From assembly GCF_000240165.1 (NCBI RefSeq), contig NC_017586.1:930001-994000 (forward strand): DNA of 64,000 nt. The letters are read 5' to 3'. A program made the position numbers and the translations under genes. Below the pieces are notes generated by a model, which was given only the letters and a program-made list of their open reading frames with translations, was not told the origin of the DNA and did no database searches. This document shows, piece after piece, positions 7,802-16,606 of the stretch; position 1 is the first letter of the stretch, and every line of letters begins with the position of its first letter. The DNA is from Streptantibioticus cattleyicolor NRRL 8057 = DSM 46488. GTDB taxonomy: Bacteria; Actinomycetota; Actinomycetes; Streptomycetales; Streptomycetaceae.

Positions 7802-8227
7802 CTACAGCCGCGGCACCAGGCCGCCCAGGAGGTTCTGGACGGCGTTGGTGCTGCCGGCGGTGTTGCCGGTGGAGGCGTTGTGGCTGTTGGTGGAGCCGTT
7901 GGTGTTGTCGATGTTGCCGCTGCTGTTGGGATTTCCGTGGTTGATGAAATTCCCGCTGTTGACGCTGTTCCCGCTGTGCACCGGGCCGTTGACGCAGGGG
8001 TGGGGCATCGGCGACTTGTAGACCGGCGACTTGTAATGGATGTCGGCCAGCCGGTTGTTGCAGATGACGCCGGACGTCATGGCGGTGAGGGTGCCGACGT
8101 CGGCACCGAGTACGGAGGAGAGCAGGGACGACGGCTCCGGCCCGGTCTGGGCGTGCGCGGCCCCGGCGCCCGCCAGGATCAGCCCGCAGGCGCCGAAGAC
8201 GGTTCCGGCGTGCACGACTCTTCTCAC
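7802..8227 (-). CDS. Small secreted Asn/Gly/Ser repeat protein
   Basis: The 141-residue protein has a Sec signal (VRRVVHAGTVFGACGLILAG..., cleavage near AHA|QTG). The mature N-terminal part has one Cys (ICNNRLADIHYKSPVY), then CVNGPVHSGNSVNSGNFINH and a run of NxSGN/NSHN/TGNT units to residue about 128, ending LGGLVPRL. The repeated (N/H)SGN spacing suggests stacked beta turns as in curli-like or solenoid proteins. GTG 8227 has AAGGAG upstream, which fixes the start. It is convergent with the related protein at 7363-7740. The function is unknown; adhesive or surface-structural roles are conjecture. Confidence 0.8.
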   Translation of the reverse strand: MRRVVHAGTVFGACGLILAGAGAAHAQTGPEPSSLLSSVLGADVGTLTAMTSGVICNNRLADIHYKSPVYKSPMPHPCVNGPVHSGNSVNSGNFINHGNPNSSGNIDNTNGSTNSHNASTGNTAGSTNAVQNLLGGLVPRL

Positions 8228-8376
8228 TGGTCGCTCCTTGTCGTTTCGGCGTCCCGCTACCCCGGCGTTTTCGCCGCCGTGGTACGCGTGCATTCTCCGA
8301 CGGCATTGTCGGACCGGCTGCGGAAAAACCCCTCGGTGGAGAGAATCACGCGGATGGCGCACCGGCCGCCGGGGCG

Positions 8377-9858
8377 TCAGGCGGCCAGCGCCGGGCGGGG
8401 CGCGGCGTTGAGCGGGGCGTGGAGTTCGCGCAGCGCGGCTTCGAGGCCGTGCAGATGCACCAGGGCCGGGTGGTCCACGGCGGGCGCACCGGCCGGGTGG
8501 TGGGCCGCATCGGCCGCCTCGTGCGGGGCGAGCAGCCGCAGCACGGCCGTCTCCACCCGGGCGCAGGCGGCCACCAGCACCTCGTCGTGGCCGGCCGCGT
8601 GCTCGGCGACGGCCCCGGCGAGTCCGCGGACCTGCCGCGCGCAGTCGTCGAGCAGCGCGAGCACCCGGCGAGCCCGGGCCTTGCGGGCGCGCAGCGGGCT
8701 GAGCGGGTGCACCAGGGGCGCCAGCGTCAGGCGGACCCGGCCGAGCAGCAGGTCGAGCCGGGCGATGTGCGGGTGGAGCGGCTGCGCCGACCCGGCCGCG
8801 ACGGTGGCGTCCCGCACCGCGTGCAGGGTGCGGCGGATCCAGGCGTCCGTGGTGGCGTGCGTGGTGACCGGGAGCACCAGGGCCACGGCGAGCGCCGCGC
8901 CGAGCGCCCCCACCCCGGTCTCGGTCAGCCGCAGGACGAGCAGGTCCGGGGTGAGGACCCCGAGGAGCCCGTAGAGCAGCCCGGCCATCGAGGTCACCGC
9001 GAACATCATCCAGCTGTAGGAGACCGGGGCGGCGTAGAAGATGCCGAAGACGCAGGCGGCGACGAGCGCCAGGGTGGGCACCGGGGCGCCGTTCAGCGGA
9101 ACGGCCACCACCAGCCCCGCCACGATGCCGGTCACCGTGCCGAGGACCCGGCGGAAGCCGCGGACCAGCGTCTCACCGCGCGAGGAGGTGTTGACGAAGA
9201 TCCACCACGCGGTGACCACCGCCCAGTACCAGCGCTGCTGGGAGACGAGTTGTCCGGCGCCGAGCGCGAAGGCGCAGGCGAGGGTGGCCTGGACGGCCTG
9301 GCGGGTGGTGACCCGGGCCAGTCCGCGCCCGCCCGGCGGGGTGAGGACGACGGGCGGCGGCTGCCGCCGCTCGTAGCACCACGCCCCGAAGCGGACCGCC
9401 GCGGAGGCGATCAGTCCGGTCGCCATGGCGGCGTAGAGCGCGGGCAGTTGGCCGGGGACGGCCCGCAGGAACTGCGCCATGAAGAACGCCATGAACGCGA
9501 AGATCCCCAGCGCGTTGCCCCGGGCTCCCCAGCGGCGGGCGTAGACCCCGGCGCCGACCACGGCGAGGAACGCGGCGTCCCGCGCCCATGGCACCGTGTG
9601 CAGCGCGGTGGCGAGCGCCAGCACCGGGGCGCCGACGACCGGCAGCAGCACGGTGGTGACCGCCTGCGCCCGCACCCCGGCGTCGGCCACCGTGAAGAGC
9701 GCGAGCAGCGCGGCGAGTCCGCCGACGATCGCCCCCGGCAGGGTGTGGCCGACCAGGTAGGACGAGGTCACCGCCGCACCCACGCCGAGGACGGCCCGCA
9801 GCGCGGCACGCAGCCGCGTCCGCCCCGGATCCGGAGCCACCAACATCCTCTTGAGCAC
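8377..9858 (-). CDS. FUSC-family integral membrane transporter (aromatic acid exporter-like)
   Basis: The 493-residue protein shows two sets of hydrophobic helices, about residues 15-170 and 190-390, including 'GGLAALLALFTVADAG' and 'QRWYWAVVTAWWIFVNTSSRGET', the FUSC signature, followed by a cytoplasmic helical tail. FUSC proteins are linked to export of aromatic acids or amphipaths. Start is uncertain: GTG 9858 has GGGGG(CGG) at suitable distance, while ATG 9846 four codons later has GAGG almost touching it. A divergent Lrp-type regulator begins about 275 bp away and might control it. Confidence 0.8.
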   Translation of the reverse strand: MLKRMLVAPDPGRTRLRAALRAVLGVGAAVTSSYLVGHTLPGAIVGGLAALLALFTVADAGVRAQAVTTVLLPVVGAPVLALATALHTVPWARDAAFLAVVGAGVYARRWGARGNALGIFAFMAFFMAQFLRAVPGQLPALYAAMATGLIASAAVRFGAWCYERRQPPPVVLTPPGGRGLARVTTRQAVQATLACAFALGAGQLVSQQRWYWAVVTAWWIFVNTSSRGETLVRGFRRVLGTVTGIVAGLVVAVPLNGAPVPTLALVAACVFGIFYAAPVSYSWMMFAVTSMAGLLYGLLGVLTPDLLVLRLTETGVGALGAALAVALVLPVTTHATTDAWIRRTLHAVRDATVAAGSAQPLHPHIARLDLLLGRVRLTLAPLVHPLSPLRARKARARRVLALLDDCARQVRGLAGAVAEHAAGHDEVLVAACARVETAVLRLLAPHEAADAAHHPAGAPAVDHPALVHLHGLEAALRELHAPLNAAPRPALAA

Positions 9859-10132
9859 AGCTTTCCGCCCCCTGGGTGTCTCGGTACGTCCTGATATGAA
9901 AAAGGCGCCGCGGGATCCGCAGCGCCATCGACCCCTCCATGACAGCACCCGTGGCCCCACTGGCTCAAGAGATCGCTCGCAGGATGTGCCATTGGCCCAG
10001 CACGGGCGGGGCCGGCACGGCCAGGGGCGGGCCAACGGCCCAGGTCGCGGCGGGGACCGCCGGGGCGGGCGGGCCGTTGGTAGAGTCGCAGCGCCCGACC
10101 CCGCACGCCAGGACCTAGGAGACCGCCGCGCC

Positions 10133-10669
10133 ATGGCCGTGGACGAGCTGGACGCCAGGATCCTGCGGTTGCTGCTGGAGCAGCCGCGAACCAGCGTCCG
10201 GGAGTACGCCCGCATCCTGGGCGTGGCCCGGGGCACCTTGCAGGCGCGGCTGGACCGGCTGGAGCGGGACGGGGTGATCACCGGTTACGGGCCCCGGCTG
10301 TCGCCGGCCGCGCTGGGCCACCCGGTGACGGCGTTCCTGCGGATCGAGGTGACCCAGGGCAACCTCAACGACGTCGGGGCGCGGCTGGCCGCGGTGCCGC
10401 AGATCATCGAGGTCTTCTCGGTCACCGGCGACGGCGACCTCCTCACCCGGGTGGCAGCCCGCGACAACACGCATCTGGAGGACGTCATCCAGCGGGTGAT
10501 CAGCATGCCCGGCGTGGTCCGCACCCGTACCGAGGTGGTGCTGAGGGAGCGGGTGCCGCACCGGATGCTGCCACTGGTCGAGTCGGTGGGGCGGGGCGCG
10601 GCGCGGCCGGCACCCCGGCACACCCCGGCCCACCGCACGCCGCCGGGCGACCCGGGTCCGGCCGGCTGA
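10133..10669 (+). CDS. Lrp/AsnC-family transcriptional regulator
   Basis: The 178-residue protein has an N-terminal helix-turn-helix (DELDARILRLLLEQPRTSVREYARILGVARGTLQARLDRL, split over residues 4-45) and a C-terminal RAM ligand-binding domain (VFSVTGDGDLLTRVAARD, MPGVVRTRTEVVL). Such regulators bind amino acids or related metabolites as dimers and octamers. A disordered Pro/Arg tail of about 25 residues is unusual but common in Streptomyces. A TAGAGT hexamer at 10081-10086 could be its -10 element. It is divergent from the FUSC gene; target genes are not deducible. Confidence 0.88.
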   Translation: MAVDELDARILRLLLEQPRTSVREYARILGVARGTLQARLDRLERDGVITGYGPRLSPAALGHPVTAFLRIEVTQGNLNDVGARLAAVPQIIEVFSVTGDGDLLTRVAARDNTHLEDVIQRVISMPGVVRTRTEVVLRERVPHRMLPLVESVGRGAARPAPRHTPAHRTPPGDPGPAG

Positions 10670-10693
10670 GCCGCGCTTGGCAAGCTGGTGGCC

Positions 10694-11365
10694 ATGGACA
10701 CCCGCGCGGTCATCTTCGATCTGGACGGCACGCTGGTGGACAGCGAGCCGGCGTACTACGAGGCGGGCCGGCAACTGCTGGCCCGGTACGGGGTGGACGG
10801 CTACTCGTGGGAGCACCACGCCCGGTTCGTCGGCATCGGCACCGAGGAGACGCTGGCGGCGCTGCGCGCGGAGTACCGGATCGCGGCCCCGGTTCAGGAG
10901 TTGCTGGCCGGGAAGAACCGGATCTACCTGGAGTTGGCGGGGCGCACGGTGCGGGCGTTCCCGGGGATGCGTGAGCTGGTGGAGCGGCTGCGGGCGGCCG
11001 GGGTGCCGATGGCGGTCGCCTCGGGTTCGTCGCCGCGGGCGATCCGCGCGGTGCTGGCCGGCACCGGGCTGGACGGGGCGTTCGCGCTGACCGTCTCGGC
11101 GGAGCAGGTGGAGCACGGCAAGCCGGCCCCGGACGTCTTCCTGGCCGCGGCGGAGCGGCTGGGCGTGGCGCCGGAGCGGTGCGTGGTGCTGGAGGACGCG
11201 GCGCCGGGTGTGACGGCGGCGGCCCGGGCCGGCATGCGGTGCGTCGCCGTACCGTATCTGCCCGAGCAGGCGGACGATCCGGCGTTCGCCTCGGCGGACC
11301 TGCTCTTCCCGGGCGGGCAACGGGAGTTCGACGCCGCCCGGACGTACGCGTGGATCATGTCCTGA
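10694..11365 (+). CDS. HAD-superfamily hydrolase, beta-phosphoglucomutase-like
   Basis: This 223-residue protein has all four HAD motifs: DLDGTLVDSEP (nucleophile and acid Asp), SGSSPRAI (Thr/Ser), Lys in 'HGKPAPDVFLAAAERLG' and the metal-binding acidic pair in VLEDAAPGVTAA. The cap type matches subfamily IA phosphatases/phosphomutases. It probably dephosphorylates a small sugar phosphate in the cytoplasm. ATG 10694 is preferred; an in-frame GTG at 10688 would add two residues. The ribosome site is weak, and it lies only 24 bp after the Lrp gene, so read-through is likely. Confidence 0.88.
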   Translation: MDTRAVIFDLDGTLVDSEPAYYEAGRQLLARYGVDGYSWEHHARFVGIGTEETLAALRAEYRIAAPVQELLAGKNRIYLELAGRTVRAFPGMRELVERLRAAGVPMAVASGSSPRAIRAVLAGTGLDGAFALTVSAEQVEHGKPAPDVFLAAAERLGVAPERCVVLEDAAPGVTAAARAGMRCVAVPYLPEQADDPAFASADLLFPGGQREFDAARTYAWIMS

Positions 11366-11438
11366 CCCCGGGGACGCGGGCCGCCGTACCGGGCGGCGCG
11401 GCGGGAAGCCCACGGGGCCGCCCGACGTTGGTAGAAAC

Positions 11439-12587
11439 GTGAACTACTTTGCGGACGCCGAGGCACCGGGGGCCACCGGGGCCGTCACCGAGGTCGAGGT
11501 CGCCGTCATCGGGGCCGGCCAGGCGGGGCTGTCGGCCGGCTACTTCCTGCGCCGCGCCGGACTGCGGCCGGGGACGGACTTCGTGCTGCTGGACCACTCC
11601 CCCGGCCCCGGCGGCGCCTGGCAGTTCCGCTGGCCCACGCTCACGTACGGCAAGGCGCACCGGGTGCACGACCTGCCGGGGCTCGCGCTGACCGGGGCCG
11701 ACGAGGGGCGCCCGGCCGCCGAGGTGGTGGCCGGCTACTTCGCGGCCTACGAGGACGCCTTCGGCCTGCGGGTACGCCGCCCGGTGCACGTCGGCGAGGT
11801 GCGTGCCGCACCGGACGGCCGGCTGCTGGTGGTCTCCGCCGCCGGAACCTGGTCGGCGCGGGCGCTGATCAACGCCACCGGCACCTGGGACCGCCCGTTC
11901 CTGCCGCACTACCCCGGCCAGGAGAGCTTCCGGGGACGCCAACTGCACACCGCCGGGTACCGGGGGCCGGAGGAGTTCGCCGGGCAGCGCGTGATCGTGG
12001 TCGGCGGCGGCGCCTCCGGCACCCAGCACCTGCTGGAGCTGGCCGGCGTGGCGGCCCGTACCACCTGGGTCACCCGGCGCCCGCCGGTCTTCGTCACCGG
12101 CCCGTTCGACGCCGGGCGCGGCCGGGACGCGGTGGCCCGGGTCGAGGAACGCACCCGGCGCGGGCTCCCGCCGCGCAGCGTGGTCTCCGTCACCGGGCTG
12201 ACCTCGACCCCGGCGGTCGAACGGGCCCGGGCGGCCGGGGTGCTCCGGCGGCTGCCGATGTTCGACCGGGTCACCCCGGACGGCGTGGCCTGGGCCGACG
12301 GACGCGAGATCGAGGCCGACGTGATCCTGTGGGCCACCGGGTTCCGCGCCGACCTCGCCCATCTCGCCCCGCTGCGGCTGCGGGAGCCCGGCGGCGGGAT
12401 CCGGATGGCCGGCACCCGGGTGGTCAAGAACCCGCGCGTCCACCTCATCGGCTACGGCGGCTCGGCGAGCACGATCGGCGCCAACCGGGCCGGGCGCGCC
12501 GCGGTGCGGGAGATCACCGCGCTGCTCGGGATCGGCGACCGAACACACGAACACGGGAGCGAACGTTCGCCAGAACGCGTGTACTGA
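11439..12587 (+). CDS. FAD/NAD(P)-binding oxidoreductase, flavin monooxygenase-like
   Basis: The 382-residue flavoprotein has an FAD Rossmann motif (VIGAGQAGLSAGYFL), a second dinucleotide motif (VVGGGASGTQHLLEL) in the middle and the C-terminal 'ILWATGFRADL' strand typical of FMO/ArsO-type oxygenases. It likely hydroxylates or oxidises a small substrate with NADPH and O2. GTG 11439 has no convincing ribosome site; a start at the later GTG before 'TEVEVAVIGAG' is possible. No partner gene is evident. A tiny possible ORF follows 150 bp downstream. Confidence 0.85.
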   Translation: MNYFADAEAPGATGAVTEVEVAVIGAGQAGLSAGYFLRRAGLRPGTDFVLLDHSPGPGGAWQFRWPTLTYGKAHRVHDLPGLALTGADEGRPAAEVVAGYFAAYEDAFGLRVRRPVHVGEVRAAPDGRLLVVSAAGTWSARALINATGTWDRPFLPHYPGQESFRGRQLHTAGYRGPEEFAGQRVIVVGGGASGTQHLLELAGVAARTTWVTRRPPVFVTGPFDAGRGRDAVARVEERTRRGLPPRSVVSVTGLTSTPAVERARAAGVLRRLPMFDRVTPDGVAWADGREIEADVILWATGFRADLAHLAPLRLREPGGGIRMAGTRVVKNPRVHLIGYGGSASTIGANRAGRAAVREITALLGIGDRTHEHGSERSPERVY

Positions 12588-12737
12588 CACCCAAGTGGCC
12601 CCACGGCACCACCGGGGCCGGTGATGCTTGCGGTGTGCGGGTGACGAGCCGCGGACCGTCACCGGCACCACCCCGGCCATGTCCCTTACTGCGCCGGGGA
12701 GTTCGGTCCCACAACGCTATGCGCAAGGAGAAACCCG

Positions 12738-12797
12738 ATGAACCTCGTCACCAGCCTGCTCGCCGGCGTCCTGCACTTCCTGGGCTGGCTGATCTGA
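12738..12797 (+). CDS. Possible 19-residue hydrophobic peptide
   Basis: The ORF encodes MNLVTSLLAGVLHFLGWLI and is preceded by a perfect AAGGAG with 7-nt spacing. The peptide could form one amphipathic or membrane-inserted helix. It is followed within 22 bp by a strong terminator. The combination of ribosome site, codon choice (all GC-ending) and terminator suggests a genuine transcription unit. It is short enough to occur by chance, so confidence is moderate. No function is proposed. Confidence 0.5.
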   Translation: MNLVTSLLAGVLHFLGWLI

Positions 12798-12818
12798 GCT
12801 GACCTGACGCGACGGAAC

Positions 12819-12856
12819 GGCGCCCCCCACCCCTCGTCCCGGGGTGGCGGGGCGCC
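12819..12856. terminator. Strong bidirectional terminator hairpin
   Basis: GGCGCCCC-CCACCCC pairs with GGGGTGG-C-GGGGCGCC (15 bp, one bulge) around a short loop. It separates the small-peptide ORF from the convergent MHS transporter gene. Confidence 0.8.
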
Positions 12857-12867
12857 GCCCGCGCGGC

Positions 12868-14169
12868 TCAGCGGTCCAGCGGACGCCCCGCGGTCTCCGG
12901 CAGCACCACGTAGACGGCGGCCGAGACCAGGCAGAGCACCGCCACGTACCACGGGAACCACTCGGCGTGGCCGGCCTGCTGGAACCAGGTGCCGACGTAC
13001 GGCGCCGTACCGCCGAAGACCGCCACCGTCAGCGAGTAGGGGAAGCCGATGCCCGCGGCGCGCACCCGGGCCGGGAAGACCTCGGCGTTGACCGCGGCAG
13101 CCACCGAGGTGTAGCCGGTGAGCAGCACCATCCCCGCACACCCCACCAGCACCAGCGACAGCAGCGAACCGGTGAGCAGGTGCAGCAGCGGCACCACCAG
13201 CACCGCGAACCCCACCGCGAAGCCGATCAGCAGCGGCTTGCGGCCGATCCGGTCGGAGAGCATCCCGCCGAGCGGCTGGAGCACCGCGAAGAACGCCAGC
13301 GTGATGGTGCCCGCGGTCAGCGCGTCCCCCTTGCCGAGCCCCGCGTGGACGGTGGCGTAGGTCGGCAGATAGGTGGTCCAGGTGTAGTACGCGATGGTGC
13401 CGCCGACCGTGATGCCGCAGATCAGCAACGACTGGCGGGGGTGGCGGCGGAGCGCCTCGAAGAGCCCGGGGCGCGGCGCCCGCTGCTGCTCCTCACTGCG
13501 GGTCTCCACCGCGCCGCGCCGGATCCACAGCCCGACCAGCGAGATCACCGCGCCCACGGCGAACGCCACCCGCCAGCCCCACGAGGTCATCTGCGCGTCG
13601 GTCAGCACCTGCGCGAGCAGCGCCGCGAGCCCGGAGGCGACGAGCTGCCCGGCGGTGGTCGACACGTACTGGAAGCTGGAGAAGAGCCCGCGCCGGCCCG
13701 GACCGGCCGACTCCACCAGGAACGTGGTGGACGCGGCGAACTCCCCGCCCACCGACAGCCCTTGCAGCAGCCGCGCCACCACCAGCACCACCGGGCCCAG
13801 CACACCGGCGCTCGTGTACGTCGGCGTCACCGCAACCAGCAGGCTGCCGCCGCCCATCAGCACGATGGTCACACTCAGCGCCGCCCGCCGGCCGAGCCGG
13901 TCGGCCACCGCGCCCATCAGCAGCCCGCCGACCGGCCGCATGAAGAAGCCGACCGCGAAGACCGCGAACGTCGACAGCAGCGGCACCAGGGAGTTGCCGG
14001 CGCCCTTGGGGAAGATCTGGCCGGCGAAGTAGACGGCGAGGAAGGAGTAGGCGTACCAGTCGTACCACTCGACGGCGTTGCCGACGGAGGCCGCGGCGAG
14101 CTGCCGCACCGGCAGCCGTGCCGGGGAGGCGGCGGGACGGGACTGTGCTATCGGGGCCGAACCGGTCAT
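12868..14169 (-). CDS. MHS-family MFS transporter (carboxylate/osmolyte:H+ symporter-like)
   Basis: The 433-residue protein has 12 predicted membrane helices. It shows the metabolite:H+ symporter signature: 'GNAVEWYDWYAYSFLAVYFA' at the start, 'FFMRPVGGLLMGAVADRLGRR' after helix 2 and 'LLQGLSVGGEFAAS' in helix 4. The family carries alpha-ketoglutarate, shikimate, proline/betaine and other carboxylates. ATG 14169 follows AGAAGGA. It is divergent from lutABC with about 150 bp between starts, so it is a plausible lactate or related acid carrier, although the usual LldP-type permease is unrelated. Substrate is inferred from context only. Confidence 0.85.
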   Translation of the reverse strand: MTGSAPIAQSRPAASPARLPVRQLAAASVGNAVEWYDWYAYSFLAVYFAGQIFPKGAGNSLVPLLSTFAVFAVGFFMRPVGGLLMGAVADRLGRRAALSVTIVLMGGGSLLVAVTPTYTSAGVLGPVVLVVARLLQGLSVGGEFAASTTFLVESAGPGRRGLFSSFQYVSTTAGQLVASGLAALLAQVLTDAQMTSWGWRVAFAVGAVISLVGLWIRRGAVETRSEEQQRAPRPGLFEALRRHPRQSLLICGITVGGTIAYYTWTTYLPTYATVHAGLGKGDALTAGTITLAFFAVLQPLGGMLSDRIGRKPLLIGFAVGFAVLVVPLLHLLTGSLLSLVLVGCAGMVLLTGYTSVAAAVNAEVFPARVRAAGIGFPYSLTVAVFGGTAPYVGTWFQQAGHAEWFPWYVAVLCLVSAAVYVVLPETAGRPLDR

Positions 14170-14321
14170 CTCGTGCGGATCCTTCTGCGGCGGGACGTGG
14201 ACCGGCCATTCTCCGCCGCGACCCCGTCCCGCGTCTGCGGGCCGCGGGTAAATTTCACATGGCAAGATCGCGGAACGCCCCGCGGACCACCGGCGGCGGC
14301 GCGCGTCCCCCGGGAGGCAGC

Positions 14322-15122
14322 ATGCGGGTAGCCCTCTTCATCACCTGCGTCAACGACGCGCTCCATCCGGACACCGGGCGCGCGGTGGTCCGGCTGCTGG
14401 AGCGGCTCGGGGTGCGGGTGGAGTTCCCGGCCGCGCAGACCTGCTGCGGCCAGATGCAGTACAACACCGGTTACCGGCACGAGAGCGAGCCGTTGCTGCG
14501 CCGCTTCGCCGAGGTCTTCGCCGGGTACGACGCGGTGGTCGCCCCGTCCGGTTCGTGCGCGGCGATGGTCCGGGACGCCTACCCGCGGATCGGTGCCCGG
14601 GCCGCCGCCGAGGGGCGGGGCGGCCGGCTGGCCGAGCTGGCGGCGTCGGTGGCGCCCAAGGTGTTCGAGCTGTCGGAGTTCCTCGTCGACGTCCTCGGGG
14701 TGGTGGACGTCGGCGCGTACTTCCCGCACACCGTGGCGTACCACCCGACCTGCCACGGGCTGCGGCTGCTCGGGCTCGGCGACCGGCCGCTGCGGCTGCT
14801 GCGCGCGGTACGCGGGCTCACCCTGGTCGAGCTGCCCGGTGCCGAGGAGTGCTGCGGCTTCGGCGGCACCTTCTCGGTGAAGAACCCCGCGGTGTCGGTG
14901 GCGATGGGGCGGGACAAGGTGGCCGGTGCCCGGGCCTCCGGAGCCGAGGTGCTGTGCGCCGCCGACAACTCCTGTCTGACGCACATCGGCGCCACCGCGA
15001 GCCGGCTCGGCGGCGGCCCCCGGATGCTCCACCTCGCCGAGATCCTGGCCCGCACCGAGGCCGACGGCCCCGCCCTCGCGGCCCCGGCCCGCCCGTCCCG
15101 CACGGAAGGAGGCGTTCAATGA
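14322..15122 (+). CDS. lutA: Lactate utilization protein A (CCG-domain Fe-S oxidoreductase)
   Basis: This 266-residue cytoplasmic subunit of the L-lactate oxidation complex has two cysteine-rich CCG domains: TCCGQMQYNTGY near residue 45 and HPTCHGLRLL...ECCGFGGTFSVKN near 145-190, plus CAADNSCLTHIG. These ligate Fe-S clusters for electron transfer. The start follows GGGAGG by suitable spacing. The stop overlaps the next ATG by 4 bp (ATGA), so lutA and lutB are translationally coupled. Gene order A-B-C is as in Bacillus. Confidence 0.92.
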   Translation: MRVALFITCVNDALHPDTGRAVVRLLERLGVRVEFPAAQTCCGQMQYNTGYRHESEPLLRRFAEVFAGYDAVVAPSGSCAAMVRDAYPRIGARAAAEGRGGRLAELAASVAPKVFELSEFLVDVLGVVDVGAYFPHTVAYHPTCHGLRLLGLGDRPLRLLRAVRGLTLVELPGAEECCGFGGTFSVKNPAVSVAMGRDKVAGARASGAEVLCAADNSCLTHIGATASRLGGGPRMLHLAEILARTEADGPALAAPARPSRTEGGVQ

Positions 15123-16606
15123 CCGCCGTACCGCTGGGCATGCCCGCCTTCCCGCGCGCCGCCGAGTCCGCCGTAGGCGACCCGGTGCTGCGCGGCAACC
15201 TGCGCCACGCCACTCACACCATCCGCGCCAAGCGGGCCCGGGCCGTCGCCGAACTCGACGACTGGGCGCGGCTGCGGGCGGCCGGCGCCGCCGTCAAGGA
15301 CCGCACGCTGCGCCATCTCGGCCATTATCTGGAGCAGTTGGAGGCGTCGGTCACCGCGGCCGGCGGCCAGGTGCACTGGGCCGCCGACGCCGCCGAGGCC
15401 AACCGGATCGTCACCGGCCTGGTGCGGGCCACCGGCGAGCGCGAGGTGGTCAAGGTCAAGTCGATGGCCACCCAGGAGATCGGCCTCAACGAGGCGCTGA
15501 CGGCGGCCGGGATCACCGCGTACGAGACCGATCTGGCCGAGCTGATCGTGCAGCTCGGCGACGACCGGCCGTCGCACATCCTGGTCCCCGCGATCCACCG
15601 CAACCGCGGCGAGATCCGCGACATCTTCCTGCGCACCATGGCCCGTTGGGGCCGTCCGGCGCCGGACGGGCTGACCGACGACCCCGCGCAGCTCGCCGAG
15701 GCGGCCCGGCTGCATCTGCGGGAGAAGTTCCTGCGGGCCAAGGTGGCGGTCTCCGGCGCCAACTTCATGGTGGCCGAGACCGGCACGTTGGTGGTGGTGG
15801 AGTCCGAGGGCAACGGGCGGATGTGCCTGACCCTGCCCGAGACGCTGATCTCGGTGGTGGGCCTGGAGAAGGTCGTGCCGACCTGGCGTGACCTGGAGGT
15901 CTTCCTCCAGTTGCTGCCGCGTTCGTCGACCGCGGAGCGGATGAACCCGTACACCTCGATGTGGACGGGGACCACCGCCGGCGACGGCCCCGGGGCGTTC
16001 CATCTGGTGCTGCTGGACAACGGGCGCACCGACGCCCTCGCCGACCAGGTCGGCCGGCAGGCGCTGCGCTGTATCCGCTGCTCGGCCTGTCTCAACGTGT
16101 GCCCGGTGTACGAGCGGGCCGGCGGCCACGCCTACGGTTCGGCCTACCCCGGGCCGATCGGCGCCATCCTCACCCCCCAACTGCGCGGTACGGCCACGGC
16201 GTTGGACGCCTCGCTGCCGTACGCCTCCTCGCTGTGCGGCGCCTGCTACGAGGTGTGCCCGGTGGCCATCGACATCCCGGAGGTCCTGGTGCACCTGCGG
16301 GAACGGGTGGTGCAGGGCGGTGCGGTGACCCGGCAGGGGGCCAGGGTGACGATCCGCCCGGCCAAGGGGCACGCGGCGGAGCGGGCGGCGATGCGGGCGG
16401 CCCGCTGGGCGTTCCAGCACCCCCGGGCGCTGCGCGCCGCCGAACGGCTCGCCTCCCGCACCCGCGCCGCGCACCCGTCCCGGCTGCCGTCGCCCGGTCC
16501 GGCCGGCGCCTGGTCGCGCGGGCGTGACCTGCCGGCGGTGCCCGCGGAACCGTTCCGCGACTGGTGGCAGCGCACCCGCGGCGGACGGCAGGAGGGCACC
16601 CGGTGA
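15119..16606 (+). CDS. lutB: Lactate utilization protein B (Fe-S protein with LUD domain)
   Basis: This 495-residue subunit combines an N-terminal LUD domain (KVKSMATQEIGLNEAL; VSGANFMVAETGTLVVVESE) with two 4Fe-4S motifs: CIRCSACLNVCPVYERAGGH near residue 317 and LCGACYEVCPVAIDIPEVL near 372, the ferredoxin-like core. A C-terminal alpha-helical tail of about 100 residues is typical. It would relay electrons during lactate oxidation to pyruvate. It overlaps lutA by 4 bp and lutC by 4 bp, giving a tightly coupled operon. Confidence 0.93.
   Translation: MTAVPLGMPAFPRAAESAVGDPVLRGNLRHATHTIRAKRARAVAELDDWARLRAAGAAVKDRTLRHLGHYLEQLEASVTAAGGQVHWAADAAEANRIVTGLVRATGEREVVKVKSMATQEIGLNEALTAAGITAYETDLAELIVQLGDDRPSHILVPAIHRNRGEIRDIFLRTMARWGRPAPDGLTDDPAQLAEAARLHLREKFLRAKVAVSGANFMVAETGTLVVVESEGNGRMCLTLPETLISVVGLEKVVPTWRDLEVFLQLLPRSSTAERMNPYTSMWTGTTAGDGPGAFHLVLLDNGRTDALADQVGRQALRCIRCSACLNVCPVYERAGGHAYGSAYPGPIGAILTPQLRGTATALDASLPYASSLCGACYEVCPVAIDIPEVLVHLRERVVQGGAVTRQGARVTIRPAKGHAAERAAMRAARWAFQHPRALRAAERLASRTRAAHPSRLPSPGPAGAWSRGRDLPAVPAEPFRDWWQRTRGGRQEGTR

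Noticed and set aside
7363-8227. Chaplin or rodlin genes
   Set aside because: Neither protein has the chaplin domain pattern or the rodlin sequence. Only signal peptides and Asn-rich repeats are shared.
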